NCBI RefSeq assembly: GCF_000485595.1
Contig: NW_014577082.1
Location: forward strand, 4,483-38,518
Direction: 5' to 3'
Length of the DNA: 34,036 bases
Source: Priapulus caudatus
Lineage: Eukaryota; Priapulida; Priapulimorpha; Priapulimorphida; Priapulidae
Within the stretch, counting starts at the first letter, position 1, and each line of letters starts with the position of its first letter. Both the position numbers and the translations under genes were made by a program. The notes beneath the pieces were generated by a model. That model was not told where the DNA came from. It did no database searches and saw only the letters and a program-made list of their open reading frames with translations. Below, in pieces: positions 29,801 to 34,036 of this stretch.

Positions 29801-31846
29801 GCTTTAACGAGAAAGAAGTCGTCTGTTGTTGCCGTTCGCGTTTGTTTCCCAGCCGCATGTTACCAAGTTTGCACCGATACTATCGTCTCCACCCACACCG
29901 TTCCAGTCGCAGCTAACCGACAAACTGCCCACGGCTTTAATCGAATAATATGGTGTGATAGTTCATGACATCGGTGGCGGGGGATGAATGGATTGAAGCT
30001 CAGGTTTCTCAGGTGGTTCTACGCTGACTTGTGATTGTGTTACCGTCAGCGGTGCAGGGAAAGAAAGGAATGAAAGAAGGAAGGGAGGAAAGAAGAAAGG
30101 AAAATGGAAGGAAGGAAGGAAGAAGGAAGGAAGGAAGGAAGGAAGGAAGGAAGGAAGGAAGGAGGAAGGAAGGAAGGAAGGAAGGAAGGAGGAAGGAAGG
30201 AAGGAAGGAAGGAAGGAAGGAAGGAAGGAAGGAAGGAAGGAAGGAAGGAAGGAGGGAATGAAGAAAGGAAGGAATAAACGAACGAACGAACGAACGAACG
30301 AACGAACGAACGAACGATAGGCAGATGGATCTGAGCTGGCCTGTTATTGTGTCAGCGGTGTAGGAAATAAATAAAGGAAGAAAGGAAGGAAGGAAGGAAG
30401 GAAGGAAGGAAGGAAGGAAGGAAGGAAGGAAGGAAGGAAGGAAGGAAGGAAGGAAGGAAGGAAGGAAGGAAGGAAGGAAGAAAAGAAGGAAGGAAGGAAG
30501 GAGGGAATGAAGAAAGGAAGGAATAAACGAACGAACGAACGAACGAACGATAGGCAGATGGATCTGAGCTGGCCTGTTATTGTGTTACCGTCAGCGATGT
30601 AGGAAATAAATGAAGGAAGAAAGGGAGGAAGGAAGGCGGAAGAGAAGGAAAGAATGAATGAATGAAGAAAGGAAGGAACGAACGAAGGAAGGAACGATGG
30701 GCAGGTGGTTCTGAGCTCACCTGTGATTATGTTGCCGTCGGCGTAGTTGTCGCCCTGGCCGGCGATGCTGTATGGTTCCGAGTATCCCTGCCCGTCTCGC
30801 TTATCGTTGTACACGAGCCCCTCCTCTGGTAGGTAGCCGTCAGGTGGCGCATCGGTGCGTGGGCCGTTCCTCTGGTCTCTCGGTCTTTCGTCGGGATACG
30901 GATTGTAGAATGCATCCGGTCCTGTATTTCGTCCGGCTTCGTTGAACGGATTGTAGAGGCCGCCACTGGGCTCATATCGCTCCGTCTGCTGAGCGTAGGG
31001 GTCAAAATAATCATAGTCGCGACTCGGGTAGTCCTGCTTTTGCGGATTCTCGCCACCAGGCGGCGCTGGTTCTCGCTCCTCGACGCGAATCGGGTAAATG
31101 AGCGGGTCGTCGCCGCCTTGCAGCTCTTGCGACTTTATCGCCGCGTAAGGATTAAACGCTTCCTGGTTTTGATCTCCCGGTCCGTGTTGCTGACCGCCAG
31201 GAGGCGCCGACTGATCGTCCCACGGATTGTAGAAGGCAGACGGATCCTCCTCGGTGACTCGCAGAGGCGCCGATCCGATGTGCCTGTTGCCATCTGGCGG
31301 CGATTGTGGATGTCCGTCCGGACTGAGGTAGTAGGCGTCGTCGGAGGGCGGACCGCCGTACGTCTGGTAGCGATCGTGCTGCGCTCTGCCGTCGGCCTCG
31401 TAGCGTCCGGGCCGCTGCGACGGTGCGTCCTGCATGTGCTTGTCTTCCTTATCTTCCCCCGCTGCGGCCAGCCTCTGCACGTCTCCTGGTGCGTCTGAGC
31501 TGGGCCCGCTGTGCGGTCGCCGACCCCTGCCCCGCCCCGGCGAGCCAAGGCCCCTGCCCTGACTCGGACCCTGCTCCTGATCCTGACCCCTGTCTCTACT
31601 ATCGGCGGCGGCCGCGGCGGATTCCTGATTTTGCTCACCCTCTTTTGTTAGCTTATCTCCGAAAGAGTCGAAGTTGGTGATAAAGGCATCCAGCGTCGAC
31701 TCGAACGGATTTCCGCCGCTCGGTGCGCCACCTATGAAGCCGGTGCGGCCGTATTGCGGCACGGGCATGGACGAGAAGTCCGGCGCGGCGCCACCGGCGT
31801 CCTGCCCCGCACCGCGCTCGTCTGCTGCTGCGCGCGACAGCGGCAC
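12432..31846 (-). CDS. ZP-domain transmembrane protein, C-terminal 795 residues, eight exons (5' incomplete)
   Basis: Spliced minus-strand gene whose exons join in one frame: 31846-30721, 29558-29371, 28404-28241, 27861-27710, 27279-27198, 26787-26619, 25035-24822, 12724-12432. Every intron has a GT donor and AG acceptor with matching phase. Numbering from the first codon in the window: 1-375 cysteine-free P/G/D/Q/Y-rich linker; about 376-630 ZP module with cysteines 381, 413, 432, 476 (ZP-N) and 553, 572, 616, 621, 625, 630 (ZP-C); RKRR at 647-650 as a furin-type cleavage site; two N-X-S/T sequons after it; transmembrane helix about 730-753; 42-residue cytoplasmic tail. Family knowledge: ZP proteins polymerise into apical extracellular matrix or cuticle after proprotein cleavage releases the ectodomain. 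Many insect members carry N-terminal PAN or other domains, and none is visible here because the 5' end is missing. I do not assign an orthologue. The last intron (about 12.1 kb) is probably distorted by assembly duplication. Confidence 0.9.
12751..14836 (+). repeat. Direct repeat copy 2 (R'), 2.1 kb
   Basis: Second copy of the block at 2566-5336, lying immediately beyond the acceptor side of the terminal ZP exon, so it is intronic for that gene. The GT head is only about 110 bp here. Small indels relative to copy 1 occur every few tens of bases in both directions, so neither copy is clearly the accurate one. No coding region is recognised. It ends at the point where a TA-rich stretch (ATTATATATAATATATAA) begins. 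Confidence 0.85.
14837..15860. other. Spacer of the inverted duplication: GA-rich tract then CA/GC-rich sequence
   Basis: It starts with an AT-palindromic stretch (TTATTATATATAATATAT), then GA-rich imperfect repeats to about 15310, unique sequence to 15600, and a CA- and GCA-rich part to 15860. I could not match the GA part to the GA tract of the arms. No gene recognised. It joins the right arm about 35 bp before the inverted exon copy. Confidence 0.6.
15896..16272 (+). pseudogene. Indel-broken inverted copy of the terminal ZP exon
   Basis: Read on the plus strand, this matches exon h from the acceptor CAG through the transmembrane codons (TTCACCATCGCCATCGCC is exact) and SVIVCLK to the stop region. 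It carries many one- to several-base insertions that break the frame repeatedly. It lies inside the last intron of the gene, opposite to the gene's direction. The upstream intron sequence (TTGAGC...CCGGAGG...TTGATTT) is conserved too, so this is a genomic inverted copy and not a retrocopy. The error style points to low-quality consensus more than to mutation. Confidence 0.8.
16273..18639. other. Non-coding inner part of the right arm
   Basis: Indel-rich inverted copy of about 10440-12430, including the ZP 3' flank. Short ORFs are shadows without family features. Confidence 0.55.
18640..19572 (+). repeat. Direct duplicate left of the assembly gap
   Basis: Same sequence in the same orientation as 19598-20460, and both match 9540-10440 of the left arm inverted. 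Shared landmarks: TTATCCTCTAA-GGATCC, CACCACTAATAAGTTTT, the short TTGAATCTATCTAAGAATC repeats, and ACAACTACAAAAACATGCAG. This copy has more inserted bases than the other. Confidence 0.85.
19573..19597. other. Assembly gap of 25 N
   Basis: Twenty-five consecutive N. Direct copies of the same segment abut both sides, so the true gap size is probably negative (overlap), not 25 bp. Confidence 0.98.
19598..20460 (+). repeat. Direct duplicate right of the assembly gap
   Basis: Second copy of the block at 18640-19572. A matching block on both sides of a run of N is what results when two overlapping contig ends are scaffolded without being merged. Confidence 0.85.
20461..21495. other. Non-coding middle part of the right arm
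   Basis: Inverted copy of about 8590-9545. Clear anchors include TTAAGCATTATTTATCTATA near 20496 and GCCGCGGCCGGGGAGAAATGG near 21316. No gene recognised. Confidence 0.55.
21500..22370 (+). repeat. CT-rich tracts (inverted copy of the GA tracts)
   Basis: Imperfect (CT)n at 21500-21930 and a shorter part at 22290-22370, separated by unique sequence equivalent to about 7840-8150 of the left arm. Confidence 0.92.
22690..23110 (+). repeat. Imperfect CAG/AGC tract (inverted copy of the CTG tract)
   Basis: Interrupted CAG, AGC and CCAGCAG runs equivalent to 6996-7440 inverted, with small indels relative to it. Confidence 0.9.
23111..23629. other. Unique non-coding segment of the right arm
   Basis: Counterpart of 6481-6995 with scattered indels. 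No gene recognised. Confidence 0.5.
23630..24772 (+). repeat. GT-rich simple-sequence block (outer end of right arm)
   Basis: Near-identical reverse complement of 5337-6480, including a C8 run at about 24433-24440 matching the G8 run. It ends abruptly at the (TA)n run. Confidence 0.95.
24773..24791. repeat. (TA)n run at right-arm border
   Basis: About nine TA units directly between the end of the inverted arm and the intron sequence next to the donor of exon g. AT dinucleotide runs can extrude as cruciforms and are common breakpoints. Confidence 0.9.
24822..25035 (-). CDS. ZP gene exon g: last ZP cysteine, furin site, juxtamembrane spacer (residues 628-699)
   Basis: The acceptor is TTGCAG and the donor is GTAAGT. 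The exon is 214 nt, enters in phase 0 and leaves one base of Pro699. It starts SECYES with the tenth ZP cysteine (630). The tetrabasic RKRR (647-650) matches the consensus furin-type cleavage site found after ZP modules. Two sequons follow (NAS and NMT), then a hydrophobic GIAVLIDGE segment. The donor lies about 30 bp from a (TA)n run where the right inverted arm begins. Confidence 0.92.
25080..25415 (+). repeat. G/A-rich degenerate minisatellite in intron
   Basis: Polypurine sequence made of GAGGAAGAGAG(C/G)A and GGGAGGG-type units, in the intron between exons f and g and close to the exon g acceptor. It has several GGG runs. The proline/serine-rich minus-strand frame fused to exon g here is repeat translation ahead of the acceptor. 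Confidence 0.8.
25440..25784. mobile_element. Foldback/MITE-like element with compound terminal inverted repeats
   Basis: The left end TGTTCTGCTTGCATCTATGA and the right end with its reverse complement delimit about 345 bp. Each end carries TATGACAAATACGAC, CGCATATACGCTCTC and ATGACACTATTTGTCATAGG, giving inverted repeats of about 90 bp. The left end holds a second copy of the inner unit with a 66-bp period (25454 and 25520). The centre (25590-25690) has no ORF. The core TTTGTCATAGGAAGA...TCTTCCTATGACAAA is itself a perfect hairpin. No obvious target-site duplication is seen, so the superfamily is not assigned. It lies in the intron between exons f and g. Confidence 0.75.
25785..26618. other. 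Intron between exons f and g, remaining part
   Basis: Unique sequence plus AT-rich (TAAA)n/(AAAC)n and (TA)n simple repeats at about 26497-26563. No further exon is recognised. Confidence 0.6.
26619..26787 (-). CDS. ZP gene exon f: ZP-C core (residues 571-627)
   Basis: The acceptor is TTTCAG and the donor is GTAAGT. The 169-nt exon completes Gly571, giving the conserved GCP motif (cysteine 572), and ends in phase 0. It carries the diagnostic ZP-C pattern of FKAFKFPD (601-608) followed by VYFECQVHVCFREC, with cysteines 616, 621 and 625. This is the strongest single family signature in the window. The acceptor side is followed upstream by a ~50-bp tandem duplication. Confidence 0.95.
26851..26945 (+). 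repeat. Two-copy ~50-bp tandem duplication
   Basis: GCCGGCTACACCTGTTA followed by CGAAATGTTCACA and a TAGGTGCGG/TATGTGCGG end occurs twice, at about 26853 and 26902. It lies in the short intron between exons e and f. Confidence 0.85.
26946..27197. other. Intron between exons e and f
   Basis: AT-rich unique intron sequence; nothing else recognised. Confidence 0.6.
27198..27279 (-). CDS. ZP gene exon e: ZP-C, cysteine 553 (residues 544-571)
   Basis: This short 82-nt exon has a TTGCAG acceptor and a GTGAGC donor. Phase matches on both sides: it completes Ser544 and leaves GG of Gly571. It encodes the DYDISVTQCVAHDG strand with the first ZP-C cysteine (553), followed by KYIPLVDEKG, which leads into the GCP motif of the next exon. 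It was recognised by splice phase and ZP pattern rather than by length. Confidence 0.92.
27280..27709. other. Intron between exons d and e
   Basis: 430-bp intron with GTAAGT donor and TTGCAG acceptor on the minus strand and no repeat of note. Confidence 0.8.
27710..27861 (-). CDS. ZP gene exon d: ZP linker and first ZP-C strands (residues 493-544)
   Basis: The acceptor is TTGGCAG and the donor is GTAAGT. The 152 nt complete codon 493 with one base and leave one base. The encoded stretch includes a hydrophobic segment IPQVLFQIF (507-515) and the region before the ZP-C core, KVGQKSALAAIL (529-540), which resembles the vGe-x-L-x-l-x-i strand of other ZP-C modules. It has no cysteine, as expected for this part of the fold. 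Confidence 0.92.
27862..28240. other. Intron between exons c and d
   Basis: 379-bp intron with a GTAAGT donor and a TTGGCAG acceptor; nothing else recognised. Confidence 0.8.
28241..28404 (-). CDS. ZP gene exon c: ZP-N end (residues 439-493)
   Basis: The acceptor is ATCCAG and the donor is GTAAGT. The exon is 164 nt, enters in phase 0 and leaves two bases. It encodes a typical ZP-N strand pattern, with IVYDNVLVV (448-456) and AVRCQF carrying the fourth ZP-N cysteine (476). The exon ends at the start of the ZP-N/ZP-C linker. Confidence 0.93.
28405..29147. other. Intron between exons b and c, main part
   Basis: AT-rich unique sequence, especially 28490-28690. Short ORFs are not supported as exons. 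Confidence 0.65.
29148..29335 (+). repeat. Degenerate 34-bp minisatellite next to exon b
   Basis: Five units start at about 29148, 29180, 29214, 29248 and 29284, sharing TTTCGTACATTTTGAGAACT and CTACTTTTCGCGG. The last unit runs into a GGC repeat. It lies within 40-220 bp of the exon b donor on the gene's intron side. Confidence 0.85.
29371..29558 (-). CDS. ZP gene exon b: start of ZP-N (residues 376-438)
   Basis: The acceptor is TATCAG and the donor is GTAAGT. The exon is 188 nt and completes codon 376 (Asp) from the single base left by exon a. It begins DIQVLC, the usual opening of an insect ZP module, and contains the first three ZP-N cysteines (381, 413, 432), the last in a GLDSCGF context. 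The donor side abuts a GGC-rich run and a 34-bp minisatellite in the next intron. Confidence 0.93.
29559..30010. other. Intron between exons a and b, unique part
   Basis: Non-repetitive intron sequence before the GGAA array; no exon recognised. Confidence 0.65.
30011..30699 (+). repeat. GGAA/GAAG tetranucleotide arrays with CGAA tails and embedded exon-edge copies
   Basis: Three arrays of (GGAA)n at about 30062-30280, 30374-30525 and 30612-30690. Each is closed by GAATAAACGAACGAACG- or GAACGAAC-type sequence followed by a short unique cassette. The cassettes at 30011-30058, 30320-30365 and 30551-30603 are diverged copies of the exon a 3' edge at 30700-30750. The whole tract lies in the intron after exon a. 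Confidence 0.9.
30551..30603 (-). repeat. Duplicated 3' edge of exon a with inactive donor (copy 1)
   Basis: On the minus strand it reads like the end of exon a: codons for Y-I-A-D-G-N-T-I-T correspond to Y-A-D-G-N-I-I-T of the real exon. GGCCAG stands where the real exon has GGTGAG, so the donor GT is lost. The following CTCAGA and CTGCC also match the real intron start. Confidence 0.8.
30721..31846 (-). CDS. ZP gene exon a: long cysteine-free linker (residues 1-375)
   Basis: The acceptor is a CAG just before GTGCCGCTG and the donor is GTGAGC after ACAG. The exon is 1126 nt, entering in phase 0 and leaving one base. The first codon is GTG read as valine, so it is an internal exon and not a start. 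The 375 residues contain no cysteine and are rich in P, G, D, Q, R and Y, which suggests a disordered extracellular spacer. Short aromatic-N/D-P-aromatic motifs recur: NPF at 46-48, FYNPW 205-209, FNPY 231-234, FDPY 281-284, YNPF 298-301 and FYNPY 313-317. The open frame runs past the donor into the GGAA-repeat intron, but that part is proline/serine/phenylalanine repeat translation and not exon. Confidence 0.88.
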
Positions 31847-32918
31847 CTGTCAGAGGCGAAAACAACTGATGTTACGAATGAACGAGAATGAAACACGTGA
31901 GGTGTAAACCAAAAAACGTGATAACCACGATAAAGCATAAATAAATAAACAACGACACGTGCGTCCGTCAACGAATATTAACCGGATATCGGATGTGAAT
32001 CTAACATGTGATGGCAGCCGGCGAATGCGGCTTACGTCATGAGACACCAGCGGACGGTGGCGCTCTCTCATCCTTAGCGGCAGCTTCAATAAACTTCGCA
32101 CTTGCGCGTCGCTGTGTGGTTTAGCCACGATGCATTAATCATTTATAGGTACGCTAGAGCGGGCGCGACGATGGAGCGGAGTTATCGCGAACGCAGTGAT
32201 TGTGTGAGAGAGTTAGCAAACCGGTGGGTCTGTCATCTGACAAGCACTCAGCGTTGCCCAGTTCGTGCGCTCGCGTGCTGCGCTTTAATATTCCAATCCA
32301 GTCTTTCTTATTGCGATGCTGAATTATAAATATTTAGAATATATAATATCCGTTATTACAGATACGCTTCGTTGTCTTCTAGCTCGATTGAAATTTTCAC
32401 ATACATTCGAAATTTTTAGAATTTTTAAGGTTGAAAATGATGGAATTTCCGAGACGAGACAGCCAGCTGTGGCGTGCCGCGAGGCGCTCTAGCAAGCAAT
32501 AACACGAGAGAAACGTGAACACCATATCACGCATATACTTACCCATATTGGTTTTAGCAAAACATCACTCTATGATAGTAACAACAAACGCTAACGTGAA
32601 AACAACGAGTGCGCTGTACAGCGAGAAGTTACAGATAGTTAAGCTTATAAGCGCGCGTAACTGCACGGGGGAGGGACAACGTTTCTATCCCATCACTAGC
32701 AGTAGGAAGTAAACCCTGCGATACTCCGCAACAAGCAGCAGCAGCGGCGGCTGCTTACGACGGCCAGGAACTAAATAAACCGCGTAATTGTGCTCGAGAT
32801 GGAAATGCGTAAATTCGCTCAGGCCGCACACAATCGCTTATCTGTGTTTGCGCGCGCTGCTGTGATGTGTCGGGAAGGGGGGCTGTTGGCGATTGTGCTC
32901 GCGCACAGCATATAACTC
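31847..32918. other. Intron or upstream sequence 5' of exon a, nothing certain
   Basis: Unique sequence beyond the acceptor of exon a. A minus-strand ATG frame at 32128 that reaches a GTAAGC donor-like site near 32033 could be an exon but has no family feature. No PAN or other ZP-protein N-terminal domain is visible. Confidence 0.5.
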
Positions 32919-32993
32919 ACACACACGCACGCACGCACGCACACACAGACACACACACGCGCGCGCGCACGCACGTACCCACGCACGCATGCA

Positions 32994-33080
<87 letters not shown>
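32919..33080 (+). repeat. (CA)n / CACG microsatellite
   Basis: Starts as CACG units with a GCGCGCGCG core and continues as about 80 bp of pure CA. Confidence 0.97.
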
Positions 33081-33750
33081 GCATTAGTTTATACACGACC
33101 GGGATATGACACAATTAACAGCAAATTACCATCACCGTTATTCACGGAATAGATGTTCAATTGGTCTAGCAATTAATTAGCAATTTGCGTGTAAGGTCGA
33201 GCTGGGTACGTTTAATTGTACACTCCAGGTGCTAACCATGAAACCACAAATTATGTTGATGTAGGTAAAATCACACAGCACGAAAAAACTTCTTTAAACC
33301 AGTTTTACTGTCCCGTTCGTATTAAAATCGTATTAAATCGCTCGTAATTGGAACAGTGACCTTTCGTAATAATTAGTAAAATGGTAATTTACGCCGCTGC
33401 GGTTGTTCGCCCTGGGGTATCCTCGCGCTATGCGATAGATCTCCTGCTATTTCTAGCACTGGTGTGTTTATGCCTGTGCTAGAATTCCAGGAAAAGGCTC
33501 TTCTTGTATGGCTATTCGATTAAGGCTCAGCGTTAACGTGCAAGAGAAATAAATATCTTGAGCTGGTGCGACGAGCGTGACTTACACGGGTGTAGATACG
33601 TATTACAATCCGCTATACCATCTATTATAAAATATCACTCGCACATTTTAAGTTGTATTTTGATTACGAAGTTGCGGCCATAATTGGTTGACAATATCGT
33701 CCTGGCGCAGCACACGTGAATAGCAGATGCTCGCGTGTATCCCTCATGTG
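33081..33750. other. Non-coding AT-rich sequence, nothing recognised
   Basis: Unique sequence between two CA-rich microsatellites. No supported exon; a GTAAGT-like site near 33583 has no convincing exon before it. Confidence 0.5.
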
Positions 33751-33754
33751 TGTA

Positions 33755-33948
33755 TCGCGTGCACGCACGCACGCACACGCACGCACGCACCCACGCACAC
33801 ACGCACACAAACAAACAAACAAACAAGCAAACACACACACACATGCACACATACATACACACAAACAAACAAACAAACAAACAAACAAACAAACAAACAA
33901 ACAAACAAACGCGCACACACACACAAACAACCAAACAAACAAACAAAC

Positions 33949-34036
<88 letters not shown>
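33755..34036 (+). repeat. CACG, (CAAA)n and (CA)n compound microsatellite at window end
   Basis: CACG units, two (AAAC)n arrays (about 33808-33830 and 33862-33910), a shorter third array, then (CA)n continuing to the last base. The cysteine/valine-rich ORFs are repeat translation. Confidence 0.96.

Noticed and set aside
30344-30720. Continuation of the exon a frame into a P/S/F-rich tail (about 125 codons)
   Set aside because: It is GGAA-repeat translation past a good GTGAGC donor. The next exon joins in phase and continues the ZP domain.
31850-32128. Minus-strand ATG frame with a GTAAGC donor-like end that would join exon a in phase 0
   Set aside because: Only about 31 residues, basic, with no signal peptide or domain and no acceptor assessed. 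Phase agreement alone happens by chance one time in three.
33755-34036. Possible telomeric or CRISPR-like array because of regular short units
   Set aside because: Units are CA, CACG and CAAA simple repeats without spacers or a TTAGG-type telomere motif.

Overview
This is a eukaryotic window, most probably an insect and perhaps a hymenopteran such as an ant. The reasons are introns of 340 bp to about 12 kb with canonical GT/AG borders, very dense CA/GT, GA/CT and GGAA microsatellites, many CpG-rich stretches, and one gene with an arthropod-style ZP-domain architecture. The species cannot be fixed from sequence alone.

The only gene I can support is on the minus strand. It is the C-terminal 795 codons (plus stop) of a membrane-anchored zona pellucida (ZP) domain protein, in eight coding exons: 31846-30721, 29558-29371, 28404-28241, 27861-27710, 27279-27198, 26787-26619, 25035-24822 and 12724-12432. 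All splice phases agree across the seven introns, and the summed length (2388 nt) is a whole number of codons. Order along the protein: a 375-residue cysteine-free linker rich in P, G, D, Q and Y with repeated aromatic-N/D-P-aromatic motifs; a ten-cysteine ZP module (about residues 376-630); a furin-type RKRR site (647-650); one transmembrane helix (about 730-753); and a short cytoplasmic tail. The 5' part of the gene lies outside the window or was not recognised in 31847-34036. Such proteins usually build apical extracellular matrix or cuticle.

The intron between the last two coding exons and the sequence 3' of the gene are dominated by long repeats. An inverted duplication has arms at about 5337-12770 and 15860-24772. 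The left arm carries the intact terminal exon, and the right arm carries an indel-riddled antisense copy of it. A direct repeat pair (about 2566-5336 and 12751-14836) flanks the left arm. Inside the right arm, a 25-N gap (19573-19597) is bordered by two direct copies of the same ~0.9 kb segment. Most differences between copies are single-base indels, which fits uncorrected long-read consensus and mis-joined contig ends better than biological decay. The arrangement is therefore probably largely an assembly artefact, although a real palindrome is not excluded.

Layout: 1-2565 is non-coding with a (GTAT)n start, a possible CpG-rich promoter-like patch and a (TG)n tract. 2566-5336 is direct repeat copy 1. 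5337-12770 is the left inverted arm, with the 3' flank and terminal exon. 12751-14836 is direct repeat copy 2. 14837-15860 is the spacer, GA-rich then CA/GC-rich. 15860-24772 is the right inverted arm. 24822-31846 holds the seven upstream coding exons, with introns containing a foldback/MITE-like element, a 34-bp minisatellite and GGAA tracts that have captured copies of an exon edge. 31847-34036 is intronic or upstream sequence ending in long CA/CAAA microsatellites. The window both begins and ends inside simple repeats.
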